Shown here: piece after piece, positions 1 to 13,171 of the stretch
Numbering within the stretch: the stretch's first letter is position 1
Layout of the letters: each line of letters opens with the position of its first letter
Assembly: GCA_009761415.1 (NCBI GenBank)
Contig: QUOL01000009.1
Coordinates: 310,001-374,000 of the forward strand
Reading direction: 5' to 3'
DNA length: 64,000 bases
Origin: Sarcomyxa edulis
Taxonomy: Eukaryota > Basidiomycota > Agaricomycetes > Agaricales > Mycenaceae
Program-made: the position numbers and the translations under genes
The notes under the pieces: generated by a model
Databases searched by the model: none
The model's input: only the letters and a program-made list of their open reading frames with translations
Told to the model about the DNA's origin: nothing

Positions 1-3000
1 CTTCTGCGTTTTCGTGCCCGTTGGTGCAACGACGACGTCGAACGCCGCTAGGAATGGCAGAGTGGAATATTCGGACAGATCTCGCATGATGAGAGAAGGG
101 GACCCAGCCGTCGATAGATCGATACCTGCAATAGCTTCCATGACTACTGCCTGGATGGGTGAAATCGTCACAAAATCGATCTGGAGACGAAAATAAGACA
201 AAAGACACCTACCTGGACTGGGGTAAGAGCGTCGATGTCTGGTCTATAATCTGGAGAGCTCGGATATGTGAGAACGCCTATTTTAGTGAGTGCATAGTTA
301 GAGTTAATTCTTGCGATTTTCAAAAATTCGCAGATACCTTTGAGAATAGCCATGAGTCTCGAGAGGCGTTCCAACGGCCATTCTGTGCTAACCGAATGAC
401 GGCTAACACTCCTTATAGTACGTATGACATCCACAAATGCAACAAGGCTTTCCTGCGTGAACGCTTGATGAGGCCCGGTTTCTGTAGGACTCTTCACAGG
501 TACTGGCCCTGCCCCCGTGCCCCTCCGTAACAATGTGCCTCCCATGTCATCGCATGCCTTCCACGCACGCTCCCACGTTTCCGTGACCGTTGGCCTGAGG
601 TCCTCGTCGCTTGCGGCAGAGGTGGCCTTGATAGCCTTTTCCAAGCAACGCAATGCAGGGGCACTGATGCTTCGATTGTCTAACAGCACTGATTCGTGTA
701 TGTTGGTCACAAACACGTCCCAGGCCTTTGAGAAGGAATCCAAACGAACGATCTTTGACGATAAGAAGTCATGGAAAATGGAACCGATTGAATGTAGTGC
801 GAGAATTTTGGATTCGTCCCACGCCTGGTCCGGGGTTAGAGTTGAAGAGTCTTGTTGGACGTCTGGAAGAGAAGCAGACGCAGCGTGATGGCGTATTTCA
901 CTGGTAATCGAGTCCAAAAGCGGGAAGGTCACTTTCCAGATACACTGGTCCCAGGTTTCAGAGCTCAACGTCGCTCCGTAGAGCTGCATCGTCCGGAATA
1001 GCGTCTGTATCGCACCGTCACGTACTTCTGGTCGAGAATCTGTGCACAGTCCGAGTACTTCCAACAGAAGAAACATCCAGAGATCACTATACTGCGGCTC
1101 TTGCTCTGCATCTTTCCGTTTCGACTGTATTGCATCAGAAACACTCCATAGCAGGCTAGCTGCTGCTGTCAATGCGATGTTGGTATCCGCTTGGCGACCA
1201 AATTGACCCAGCGTACTGATGCAAAGGCGAAGGTGTTCAGGAGAGAGAGAAGATACGGAGTCGCATACAAGTGTAAGTGATTGGAATGCGATCTTGACCA
1301 ATGCGGTATATCCTTTTTCACTGGGAATACCTAGACCGAGTGGCAAAGGCTTCGATCGGAGCGCTGCAGGAGAGGGTGGACTGCTCAGAATAGAAATCGA
1401 ATCAAGGGAGTTTGATCGTGGAGGAGGAGCAGGTTTACAAACGCTTTCCAGCATTTCGAAGATAGTTTCCCATCCAACTACCAGTGTATGTCCAGATGCC
1501 TGTAAAATTTGATGAAGAGTCTCCAGACCCATCCTCCGCAATTCCACACTGGTGGTGGTGTTCGCGCTGCCATCGGCAAGATCTTGGATGACTTGTTGAG
1601 CTAGTACATCCAGAACTCGTCGTTGCACTTGGGCTTGAAGGTCGCCCGCTGTCGACAGATTTCGAGGAACAATGAGCAATATGTCATCTAGGACACGCGC
1701 AGCTTGTAATCGAATAGGTTGAGGGGCATATGGCAGGCGTATGATGGATAAAAGGTGATTTGTAGTAGTGTCCCATGCAACATCGGGAGAACGATATATG
1801 AGCCGGTGAATATTGAGCTGCGTAACGCTTCCTAGCTTGCCAATGCCAAAATCGCCGGTCCTCTAGAAAACACATAAATCGGACGTCCCAAATGTATATA
1901 TAGATGACTTACCATGGTGCGAGGTAGATGAATGACACTCACACGCCGTCGATGTGAAGGTTCTATCCTTGGAGATAGAGTCCCAACCTCCTCTTGACTA
2001 TCCGATTCGAGTACGAATGACGCTCCCTCAGACTGCATGCCCACCATCTCAGCACTAAGCCGACACAACGCATTTATGAAATCCTTGTAAGCCGCGTCCT
2101 CGAGGTTTTTGGAAGCCTCGAACAGACGCTGAATGCCATTGTGGAGTGCTTCAGCATCAAGGTCTGACAGCAAAGGATGTCGAGGCGGTTGTGGCGTCGT
2201 TGACAGATTTCCGCTTTGTGAAACCGAGGTAGCGAGGGACACGGGACGACTCATAGCACTGCTACCGGTTCCGGGACTGAACGTGGATCGTCTGTTAGAC
2301 GCGACTTGTAAGACTTTCGATGTCAGAACGTAATCTGCATTCTGAAGTGTCTCTAGTACACCATACCAACTCTCCCCGAGGCTGCCTGCTAGGAACAACG
2401 CACTGGAGATGAGGACCTTGAGACAGGCCATATTCCGTTCGGAAAGCCCTGGAGCTGGAGCGGGTCCGGTGAGCCCAAGATTCTCTGAAAGAGTGCCCGC
2501 AGTTCTTGGCGTCTGGGGCTCGATGTAGGAGTCAAGACTAGAGACTACTCGCGTGGGTATCGCTAGCTTGGACAGGCTCGTGAAGAAAGCATCCCTGGGT
2601 GTCGTCAAAGCCAGCATCCCAGAAACATTCGTCATAGCCTGATAACTGGCTAAAACCTCGGCGAACAGCTCATCTGAAAGATTGGTGGATACTATGTACG
2701 AGAGGGCCGCCAATAGAGCTGGCCACCCGCTTTCTATCATATCCCTGACCGTACGAAGTCCATTAGTCGAAGGTTCATCTTGTGGTAGAACAGATAAATC
2801 CAATGCAGCGGGAGCGCGGATGACCGATTCCCCAGCAACTCGCGGTTTCTGGATGACGATTGAACTGTAAAGTGGCCCGGTGAAGGATGCAAACCCTTCA
2901 CAGAGAGAGACAATGCACTGTACGCCAAGGAGATAGATGTACGATTCTGGAATGGGTGGCGAGTCCGCTTTATCAAGTTGGTCGATACTGCAGGATCAAA

Positions 3001-4748
3001 GAATGATCAGCATCATTGTGGTTCGTAGTAGTAGGGGTCTACGTATGCTGTTACCATTGTAGTTTCATAGCTGATCCTTGTAGACTCAAGCCGCCACTGG
3101 ATCCCATCATTCCTACGACTCCATTTACGGTTGCACTGGCTGCTGTCGCAACCATTCCAGCCATGCCACCAACATCGAGGCCATAGCTGGATCCAGAACT
3201 GCTCATACCTTCATGTTGGACGCCCACTCCGAGTAGTTGAGATCCAACGCCAAGTAGAGTTGGCTTTTCCGTAACCAAACGTTTGAGAGCAGTGATGAGA
3301 GAAGTAAAGACTTGAGAACCATCAACTCCCTGGGCATCGTAGCGATCCCAGACGTTACGCATGAGTTCTGCATCACTACAGAGCCTGCATAATCTCAGAC
3401 ATCAGTTGAGACTCGATGGTTATGGGTGAAAGACACGAACCCACGCATGATCTCCATCGCAAGCACTCTCATCCAATGAGGTCGGGTAGTATGAGCAGGT
3501 ACGTGTTGTTCAGGATGCTTGTCTTGAGTCGGATCGGCCTCTTCGCCGATGATTTTGATCAACAAGACAAGGAAAACTTCGGCTTCAGTTTGTAGTTCTG
3601 GAGAAAATTGTTTGAGTAGAAGGAAGACGACACGAGTGCAGCGTAGAGTGAGGGGGAATATCGGTCGGTCAGAGAGGGCTTTGAGAAGTAATGGGCAGAG
3701 ATGATGTTGCAAGATCATGACGAGTTCCGGATGCTGAGTGCAAATTAGCATTCAAGGCTTTTGACGCATAACAGAACTCACTCTGCGGAAAAGGTCGTGG
3801 TAATTGGTCAAAACACTCTCTATTAGCTCTAGAGCAAATGTCTTGTGCAGAAATTCAAGCTTCAGGAAATTGGGCTTCTCGGAGTTAGCTAGCAAACACA
3901 AGTCCTCGAAAACAGAAAACGCATCGTGAGCGGATGGACCCAAATTCTTGGTGGTTCCATCAGGGAGAAGAGTTTCGGAGAAGGGCAAAGGTTCTAGGTC
4001 GTCTCGACGATCCTCATCTACCATCTTGTCGAGGACAAACATAACAAGTTGCCGAAGAGTTGCAGCGGCTGTAGAAGACACGACGGCAATTCTTGATTCT
4101 TGTAGTTTGAAACATAGTAACAATGCCTGCGAACATGGTGTCAGGATGCTACATATCAAATTTAAGCATAACAAGCGTACGTCTCCCAAGAGATCGCCGT
4201 GCACAGCGGGAAAGTTTGTGATGAGAGACAGTAGTGTCTGCAAGATACGCAACTGTATGTCAACCCCTTGGCTCACTGCATCAGTCATGGTGCTGATGAT
4301 CAAGGGTACGGCAGATTGTGGAACGGCCTTCAGAGCGATGAGACGCTGCAAGGAGCCAAGGGATATCGCGACTACTTTCGCATTTTTGGTAGCACATCCC
4401 ATAAAGACGGGTCGTAACAAGTCGTCGGACTGTGGGCCATCTGAGCATACATGAGGTGGAATATCAATGCACTAGTTTCTGAGGGACTAACCAGAAGCCA
4501 AGTTCGCTGTTGCCTGCTCCGGGGACGCCCTCAGAATAGTCAAAGACTTCTCAGCAGCCTTTTCCCATTGAATCAATGTATGGTCAACGTAGAGTGAACA
4601 TGGAACACACCTCACGAATCTCAGGATGTTTTCTCCGTGTTTCACTCGCCAAAGACTGATAGTTGACTTGCTCAGTTTTCAAGCGCTGCGCTAGAGTGAC
4701 ATAAGTTCATACCTGTAATTCCGTCACCAAGAAAGCGAGAGAGCTCAT
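1..4748 (-). CDS. MON2: MON2-like Golgi/endosome trafficking protein (C-terminus off the left edge)
   Basis: Large scaffold of the Sec7/BIG family that lacks the Sec7 catalytic domain and works in Golgi-endosome traffic (family knowledge). I start it at the ATG ending at 4748: the first 12 codons (MSSLAFLVTELQ) splice through a 22-nt GTATG..TAG gap into LKTEQVNYQSLASETRRKHPEIRE, the usual DCB start. Helical DCB and HUS-type repeats follow over about 4420-3050, with the HUS-like stretch HDAFSVFEDLCLLAN near 3930. The C-terminal helical region with ETWDQCIWKVTFPLLDSI (about 930-950) resembles the Mon2 C-terminal domain. Several short introns break the reading frame. The last exon runs towards the window edge, so the true stop is not visible. 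It is head to head with PMS1. The 22-nt first intron is very short, so that junction is the weakest part of the model. Family assignment is fairly secure. Confidence 0.85.
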
Positions 4749-5012
4749 GGCTCGAGGAGTTGGATGTTATAGTTCTCAGAAGAATAGAGCTGAGTTGTGT
4801 AAAGCTGCAGATGTTATATAGACGAGCCTCTCGCTCAGCGACACGGTGTTCGAGACAAGTTCCGCGATGGCCGCAGCAACTGCCGCCGACGTCGCGTCTT
4901 GCCCCTCGCGTCGACCTTCAAGTTGACCTCCATCATCTTATCGTCTTTTATCTCTAACACATCTATCATGCATGCTTGATATATATCTATCACAAATCTG
5001 GTTTCTACTATC
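4749..5012. promoter_or_regulatory. Shared divergent promoter of MON2 and PMS1
   Basis: Only 264 bases separate the two start codons, which point away from each other, so the 5' UTRs and both core promoters must lie here. A GC-rich patch around 4870-4915 contains GACGTCGCG and CTCGCGTCGAC motifs. I see no clear TATA box. Bidirectional control is an inference from spacing. Confidence 0.5.
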
Positions 5013-8000
5013 ATGGATTCAACGAACAATGGAAATCGAACTATCAAGGCTATCGAAGGAGACTCCGTACACAAAATCACGTCTGGACAAGTGGTGATAG
5101 ACCTTCAAACCGCGGTCAAAGAATTGGTTGAGAACAGCCTTGACGCTGGTGCTACTAATGTCGGTATGTGTGATTTGGATTAGAGGCCAGACGAAGAAAC
5201 TGAGATGATCTGACTCTCAGAGGTACGCTTCAATGACTATGGCATGAAGAGTATACAAGTCATCGACAATGGATGTGGTATCTCTCCACAAGACTATCCT
5301 AGCATTGGTGAGTTCTCTTTTGATCGTACCGAGGACATTAGATGAACGCTATAGATTAGCCCTGAAACACCACACATCGAAACTATCATCTTTCTCCGAC
5401 CTCTCCGCCGTGCAGACCTTCGGTTTCCGCGGGGAAGCCCTCTCATCGCTATGTGCTCTTTGTGATTCGGTGACTGTTACTACTGCAAGAAAGGAGGAAG
5501 AGCCAATGGGAGTCAGTCTTGAACTTGATTCAGGGGGAAACATCAAAGGAACGAACAAAGTGGCGAGGCAGGTAAGTCAATACCCTTCCTTCGGGCCTTC
5601 CTTCAGGATGCACTCTCATGTTGAGCATAGCGTGGAACGACCGTAACTTTGACAAATTTATTCAAACCACTTCCAGTACGTAGAAAGGAATTGGAGCGAA
5701 ACGCCAAACGCGAATTCGGCAAAGCACTTGCATTACTGAACGCGTATGCTTTGGGACCGTGTTGCGTAGAAGGCACGCATGGAAAAGGTATCAGATTAAC
5801 TGTGACCAATCAAATTGAAAATGGGTGAGTCCCGGGCGTATTTCTCTTGTGTGCATTTGACCGAAAGGCCCGAAGTCGCAAACTACCCCTAATTCGTACT
5901 CCTGGTACACCCACGACGCGTGCCTCTGTCTCTGCTTTATGGGGCCCCAAAAGTCTCGATGGCATCGTCGATCTTGATTTAACTTTTGTTGTTGAACGCG
6001 ACAAACACGCAATTCGGAGAATGGACGGGATAGATGGGTATGTGTTTTTGTATTTCTATGGTGTTGCGTTATACTCAAGATCGTCCTTGGTCAAAAGTGC
6101 TAAATTGGCTGTGGGCGATACCAAAGTGCTAGTCAAAGGTCTCGTATCGAAGTTCGTCATAGGATGCGGGCGAACGGGAACAGACCGGCAATTTTTCTAT
6201 GTGAACGGAAGACCTTGTACGCTACCTAAGGTATTTGGTCTGGTAGCAGCATCTCTAAGATCTCCAGCCTAAGTCCCTTGCCGGTGTAGGTTCAAAAGGC
6301 ATTCAATGAAGTGTATCGTTCATTTAACGCTAATCAAGCACCCTTCATAATAGCAGATTTTGTTGTGCCCACCGGTGCATATCATCCTTCCCTTTTCCAA
6401 AAGTCCGTCGCTCATTGATCTTTCGTGCTTTTTATAGCTTCCTGCGATATCAACGTGAGCCCCGACAAACGCACAATATTTTTGCATAGTGAAGGCAACC
6501 TCATCGCCGCCTTGAAGGTGAGCTAGTTCATAGCATGTTCACAAAATCCGTTGACACGCCATTTCTTGTTATTAGGCTGCCCTCGAGGAACATTTTGCAC
6601 CATCCAGGTCAACATTTGACGTTGGTGGAAGCCAAAGCCATCTCACGCAGAAGACGTTGTCCAATCCCAGTCCCAGAACTCTCTCAACCCCGAAGGCAAA
6701 ACAGAAAGAAGTCGTTGAGAGCGAGGAGGAAGATGAACTCGCGAAAGCTGATGACAAGAGCCCCTCTGACTCGGATGGGAAGGCCAATAGTCACAAAAGA
6801 ACTCGTAGCTCACCTACAACGTCTTCGCCTACCAGTCACCCCAGTCATCGTGCCAATACCAGTCAGGAATCTCCTGACACATCATATACAAAACAAGGCG
6901 CTCATACCCAGGAAGAGTGCATCGACGAAGTTGTACTCAGGCAACAAACCACAGTATCCGAGTCTCGCACTTCTGGCCGACCCTCCTCACTCAGAAATAG
7001 CCCAGGAAACAGCTCTGGGTCTCTTTCACTCGTTTCGGATCTCTCATCAAGCTCCGTGTCGTGCACGCAATCACGTTCAAGGGACAAAGGCGACAACGAT
7101 CCGATGATTCTTGATACGACGGGGGCTGTGTGGAATAGGAAGAAAAGTCGACAGATTCAACCTTCGGAGGCGGAGGTGGATGAGGAGCTGGCTGAATCAA
7201 ATAAGGAACAGCCACCTAGGAAAAAGATCCGGCTGACTGATGATGGTGCCTCCGAAAAAGTTGCCGCCTCAAATACGCCGGTCAGATCCAATACTAGTGC
7301 CAAAAGGAGAGGAGGCACGTCCAGTAATGAGACTACATCACGTCTGACTATGCGATCAAGCCTGTCTGTTTTTGCTAGGAGCGGTAGCCAGATTCCCAAC
7401 CTCGACATTGATGATATTCGGGACGAGGAGGAGCAGGAAGAGCAGGAGGCCAGTCACGATAAGGGCGATCTTGAGACCGACCCAAGAATCCTAGATAGTC
7501 CGCTTATTGGGAGGAAAAGCGAAGGTCTCGATACAAAGATGGACACTCCCATTCACGAAGACGACGCATCGGGCTGTTCTGGGAAGGTGATCGACTTGAC
7601 AGATGACGATTGCCAAAGAAATCCCCTCCTCGACCTTGATGAGACAGAATTATCCGGACCGTCACCACAAGTCATCCTCTCGCGTCCGGAAGTGATTCGC
7701 AGCTTAGATAGCAACAGTCAAGATGTCCGCCTGCGTTTCGATCTACCCCGACTCGCTGTGAGATGGAAACAATCAAGGACCGTGACGTCCGAAATAACAG
7801 GAGTTCAGTCCAATCCGAATGCCAAATTATCCGAAGACGCCAGCGTTTCAAACACCGACGATTTGGAGAAAGCCGCAGATGCTTTAGCCCGGATCATCGA
7901 GAAGGAAGACTTTGGGTCTATGGACATTGTGGGCCAGTTCAATCTAGGGTTCATCGTGACTCGCAGACGGAAGGCGAACGAGGACGGTAATGGGGACATG

Positions 8001-8728
8001 GACGATTTATTCATCGTGGATCAGCATGCAGCAGACGAAAAATATAACTTTGAAGATTTGCAACAGACTACAATCATAAATTCCCAGAAACTGTTCAGGT
8101 GAGCTGAAAACCTTATTAATTGGTTAACAAAAACATGACGAGCGTCTTTTAGGCCCCAACCTCTGGAATTGACGGCTGCCGATGAACTTCTGGCCATAGA
8201 GAACATCCACGTGTTGAGGCAGAATGGATTTGAGATTCATGTTGACGAGGACAGTGAGGTGGCGTCCGGGCCAAGATTGAAGCTGCTGGCTCAACCAGTT
8301 AGTAAGAGCACGGTCTTTGATATGAAAGGTAACCTCGAGCCACTATCACGATCGGTCAGCTGATTTATGTTGTCTCCAACAGATCTAGAGGAAATTATTC
8401 ACTTGATGCAGGATCGGCCAGCCGGTCAGATGGTCAGATGCTCGAAGGCAAGGGCAATGTTTGCGATGAGGGCTTGTCGAAAGAGTGTCATGATAGGGAT
8501 GCCCTTGACTCGTAAACAAATGGCATCAGTCAGTCAACACCTCTTCTTATCCCAACTTTTCTCACGTCCGATTTTTCCAAGGTCGTTCGTCATATGGGAA
8601 CTATGGACCAACCATGGAACTGTCCTCATGGGAGGCCCACGATGCGGCACCTTTCAGACATGACCGCTATCCGCTCCACACAGAATTGTCCCAGGGAAAT
8701 TGATTGGTCATCCATGCCTGCTATCTAA
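5013..8728 (+). CDS. PMS1: DNA mismatch repair endonuclease, MutL homologue PMS1 (PMS2 of animals)
   Basis: Partner of MLH1 in the MutL-alpha nicking complex of nuclear mismatch repair. The N-terminal GHKL ATPase motifs are all visible: [20 protein letters not shown] and [11 protein letters not shown], then VNGRPC and [12 protein letters not shown] long acidic, Ser-rich linker of several hundred residues (6660-7760) follows. The C-terminal part carries GQFNLGFIV, the metal-dependent endonuclease motif [12 protein letters not shown] (form DQHAxxExxxxE), the ACR motif and the final [11 protein letters not shown]. These mark a catalytically competent PMS1/PMS2 rather than an MLH1. At least nine short introns are needed. 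The last two junctions join [10 protein letters not shown] to [10 protein letters not shown] and [10 protein letters not shown] to [10 protein letters not shown]. The gene ends at TAA 8726-8728. No frameshift or missing key residue was seen. Confidence 0.93.
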
Positions 8729-8843
8729 ACAATTGTCGATTAGATGTTATCTATGTGGACGAATTTAGATTTGATCTTATTCTCATGATATCGGTCTCTT
8801 CGCCACAACATCGATCATCCCGTAAGTATTCTCACCAACGCCC

Positions 8844-10117
8844 ATGTCGATCCACACTGTGAAACGCGCCCAAAGTCATCTAACTTGGGATAACAGGTAT
8901 GTCCTGTAACATTATTGCTTTTTTCGTGGTATTATTGACTTCACAATGCAAATTAGTATTCCGCCAGTTCTCAAGGTGCAATCTGGAGAAGTCATAACAT
9001 TCGATTGTCTCGACGCATCCAACGGGCAGATAACTCCAGACTCGAAAGTTAGCGACATTACTTCGCTTATATTCTCTCAATTGGATCAAGTCAATGGCCC
9101 TATTTTTGTGGAAACTGCACTTCCTGGCGACACACTCCAAGTCGAAGTCCTCTCCGTAGATACGGCAGATTGGGGATGGACAGCACTCATTCCAGGTTTC
9201 GGTCTGCTCACGGAGGACTTTCCTGAAGCTGCCCTGAAGATTTGGAAGCTTGACAAAGCAGGTGGTTTTGCCTGGTTTGATCAGGAGAAGGGCATTAAGA
9301 TACCGCTGAAGCCTTTTGCAGGAGAGATGGGTGTTGCTCCGGGAAAGTCGGGAGCATTTTCTACCATACCTCCCTACCATACCGGCGGTAACATCGATAC
9401 AAAACACCTGAGCGCTGGTGCTACTCTATATCTGCCTATCGAAGTCGAAGGTGCACTTTTCTCTATAGGTGATGGACATGCTGCTCAAGGAGATGGTGGT
9501 ATGTTTGCGGGTCATGTTTATGCAAATTTGATAACTTACCAATATCTACACAGAAGTGTGCGGTATGCTAATTTCTCGACTCAGTCGATCTTCTGAACTT
9601 CATTCCACAACCGATCATCAGGGACCGCGATAGAAACCCCCATGAAGGTTACAGTGCGGCTTACTGTTCGAAAAGATAAGCCGTACACAAAGACGCCACA
9701 CTTCGAGACCCCGCCCAGGGCCCATCAAGACGAGGGATACTATTGTACAACTGGCGTAGACTCGGGTGCGCATCGTTCGAGCCTTGTCAGTCCATGCAGT
9801 TGATGTTTGGTCTAGATATGAAGAATGCGACTTGTTCGGCCGTTCGCCACATGATGGAGTTTCTGTGCTCGGAGTATAATATTGATCGTGTTGCGGCGTA
9901 CATGTTATGTAGCGTCGCGGGAAACCTGAGGTTGCACGAAGTGGCGAGTAGACATGTCTTATATGGCATTGGCCAATCCCTAAATCGTTTCCATCATTTA
10001 GGTCGACATGCCGAACTATGTGGTACGTCTTATCCAGACATCTTGACTTCCGTAATTGACGTATACGTGCAGGTTGGAATGATGCTGTCCAAGTCTCTGT
10101 TGACGAAGTCGTCTTAA
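8844..10117 (+). CDS. Acetamidase/formamidase (AmdA/FmdA family)
   Basis: Predicted to hydrolyse short amides to ammonia and a carboxylate, feeding nitrogen metabolism. The start at 8844 gives MSIHTVKRAQSHLTWDNS, which splices (intron 8897-8956) onto IPPVLKVQSGEVITFDCLDASNGQ. This restores the family's typical N-terminus, which a start at 8946 would lose. Family landmarks are DTADWGWT, the GEMGVAPG segment, YHTGGNIDTKHL, GDGHAAQGDGGEVCGTAIE and AAYMLCSVAGNLRLHEVVDMPNYVVG. I infer six introns. The intron at 9944-10001 reads best as GC-AG, since it keeps the expected EVVDMPNY; a GT donor at 9941 would drop one Val. Intron 4 (GTGCGC..TCTAG) joins TTGVDS to DMKNATCS. The stop is TAA 10115-10117. 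Substrate range cannot be told from sequence. Confidence 0.88.
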
Positions 10118-10805
10118 TACACGGGGGGGTTAGTACCAGATCAGTTGAGTCCTGTTTATCTGCACAATCCTATACATGCGCTCAACAGGGCCAGCCAGCT
10201 TTTGGAAAGTCTGCTGTATATACTGTATCAAATATGCCACTGGCACTTCAAAGATATTGATGGGCCATTGCCAATGGAGGCTATGGCATTGGGCCGAGTT
10301 TCTCCGATTTTCAAACAAGTCAAATCACAGCCTCTGACATCCAATAACAGCCAATAACCTTTGCAAGTACGGCAGCAATTTCAGGCTACTTCCACATCCT
10401 GGAGAATGGCTTCGATTTTCCCCAGAGTCTTCGATAGTGGGCCTGATCGAAATTTCACCTCGTTTCCCGATATGGTGTGCGATTATTTAGAGTTGCAACT
10501 CTCGGACGCTCGACGACTCCACTGTTGATTGTTTTGGTGCCCTGACGACAGAACTGCCGGGACCGCCCTGGCAAAGCAGAACGGCGCAGGAAATGGGGAA
10601 AGGTGCGCCGCAGACAGAATCCAGGGTCGACATTTCCTTGATCCGCACAGGTCCGAAGACACCGGTCCAACTTCGACACGCCGACGAATTTGGCGTCATA
10701 ACATAACTGAAACCGTGTAGACCTTCAGATCATGTAACTAGAAAAACGTTTTAGCGCTGCTCACTTTTCCCATCTTCATTCCTCCACTTTCCTTCCTCTG
10801 ATAGA

Positions 10806-13171
10806 ATGGCTTTGTTTCGCTCCAAGGGAAAAGAAAAGGCCACTGATCCTGACGCCAACGAATATACGTATGCGTATTCCGACCCCCTCGCTGCTGTACT
10901 ACAAGTATCTCCCAACGAAACAGAAGAAGAGAAGCTGCTTCGGATCCAGGACCAATTAGAATCGCAACGCATATCTCGAGAGATCGACGATAACATTCAA
11001 GAGTCGAAACGAGCATTGGAGAAAAAAAGAAAGGCGCTCAAAATACTCTTGTTGGGTTCGTTTTCAGGATGTTTGCTGAGCTACCTTGTGTCTGACTTCT
11101 CTCATCGCCAGGTCAGGGCGAATCCGGAAAAAGTTCTTTACTAAAAAGTTTGGATATCTATCATGTTTTCTGCCCTCGGAGACATTCGCTTAACCTCTCC
11201 ACAGATTTTCAACTGGCTTTTGTACCCAACCACTTCCAGCACGAACGAATCGTCTGGCGAACAATAATACAACTCAATCTAATAGGGTAATGTCTTCTTT
11301 GTATAGGATCGTCCCTGTCTCTCACCAGTATGGAGGACATATAGCTCGATCAAGAAAATTTTGGAGGTCCTTCAATACGAATGGGAACCCTCAAATGGAC
11401 AACCCGATACCTCGACCCCAAACACGGAGAAATACCGTCGCATCCGTTTAGGGCTATCGCCGCTTCTCTCAATAGAGGCAACATTAAATCGCATGCTGTA
11501 TCCCGCCAATAGGAACCCCACCCAAATATGCGTTCGCGCGGGGAGCGAGTGGAAATCTATCTTGGACATGGCCCCTCCTCCAGAGATGGCAGTCGCCAAG
11601 AATTCACGACGCCCAGTCGCTCGGCCTGGCAGCGCAGGTGGATCGGATCCCACTTATGTTCTAGCTGCTTGTCGAGACGATATCATCGCACTCTGGGAGG
11701 ATCCAACCGTCAGAAAATTGTTATCTAGACACAAAGTTCGTTTGGAGAGTGCACCGGGCTTGTGAGTGATAACCTTTTCATGCTGCATAAAATACTGCTT
11801 CAATTTCGCACTCAGTTTCCTCAATGACGCTGCTCGAATCTGTACTCCAAAGTATCAGCCTACAGATAGTGAGTATGTTCAATCCTTTGTTCCTGCGTCC
11901 ATGCTCAACTTGGCTTGCTCGGCAGGTGATATTGTTCGCTCCAGAGTGCGTACCATGGGTATCGAGGAGCATCGATTCGTCATGGAAACCGGTGCGTACT
12001 TGCATTGGTGTATTTCCTGGGTCTACACCGTATACGTGACTTATGCCCCTTTCGATTTGATTTCAGGTGACACTGGGTCGGAGTGGTATATCTAGTGCGT
12101 TCTTACTGATCCAACGAACTGAAATAAATAAATTAAATATGCACACAATCATCAGTGATGTTGGTGGCAGTCGAAGCATGGTAGGTGCCACATTGATCGA
12201 TCGGGTGTCTGTATATTTGACCTCTCGACTGACACTCTCTGTCTATGTTTTGACTTCAGCGTCCCCAATGGATTCCATACTTCGACGATGGCATGTTTTT
12301 CATCAGTTACGGGTCTATCCTCTGCTCACATCTCCTGTTGCTTCTGTAGTCGAGGCGATATTGTTTCTCGCACCCTTATCGTTCAATCAAGTTCTCGAAG
12401 AAGATCCGAGAGTCAACAGATTAGTAAGTGTGGCGGTCTTACCTCCTCCTAGACCTCAGACCAGGTGACTGATTTTGATGTTCGTTCCTTAGGAAGACAG
12501 CTTATGCCTATGGCGAGAAATCTGTGCTAACCCTCTATTGTCACGGTCATTCATCATCTTGTTCCTGAACAAAGTAAGTGAACTCAACAGTCAATTCATC
12601 GCATATTAAACACTCATATTCATCCTCCAGATGGACATCTTGGAGGCTACGCTGGCATCGGGTGTCAGTGTGCAGCACTACGTGCCTAGCTATGGTGACG
12701 CACCAAACGATGTCCCGAATGTGACCAAATGTACGTCCTTTTCCATCCGTGATCCCTAGACCGCATGACTGATAGCTTCTCCACGCGTTTTTCTTCTCGA
12801 GACAGACTTCAAAGAGAAATTCAGGGCGTATCATGTTCGTATCATCTATCTGACAGTGCCCGACCCGTCCGTCTATCTGTCCTGCTTACTCAACAATTAT
12901 CCCCTTCGTCTACAGAAACGTTTGTCTCGAAAGCCACGACCCTTCATGTGCTATCAAACCTCGGCTATCGTACGTGTTCCGATGTGGCTGTGATTTGGTA
13001 ATGCTTACAAAGTTGCACCCATAGGATACTCGCGCCACTACTGTATTACTCTCCGGAGGTAAGCTCCAGTACCAGACTCTTTTCCCCTGCATGTACCAAC
13101 TTATTCTTTGCGTAATTTTAGTCCGTGAAGCCATACTGCGGGCCAATCTCCAGAAGATCAGCGTTATTTGA
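10806..13171 (+). CDS. Divergent heterotrimeric G-protein alpha subunit
   Basis: GTP-binding signalling subunit. P-loop GQGESGKSS spans an intron near 11110. Switch I is DIVRSRVRTMGI, switch II DVGGSRSMRPQW, then YFDDVEAILFLAPLS, the guanine motif NKMD, and a TSAIDT segment in the TCAT position. The C-terminus is LQKISVI, stop TGA 13169-13171. Oddities: the catalytic Gln of DVGGQ is Ser here; the N-terminus is MALFRSKGKEKA, without Gly2 or an early Cys for lipid anchoring; and the helical domain has a long Pro/Arg-rich insert (about 11380-11660, with NSRRPVARPGSAGG). The intron at 12291-12349 is GC-AG by homology, because it restores YFDDVEAI. About ten introns are required. Similar large, divergent G-alphas are expanded in agaricomycetes (established knowledge). 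Slow or absent GTPase activity is inference only. Confidence 0.88.

Noticed and set aside
3948..4454. 168-codon plus-strand frame
   Set aside because: Antisense of MON2 helical repeats, no recognisable motif.
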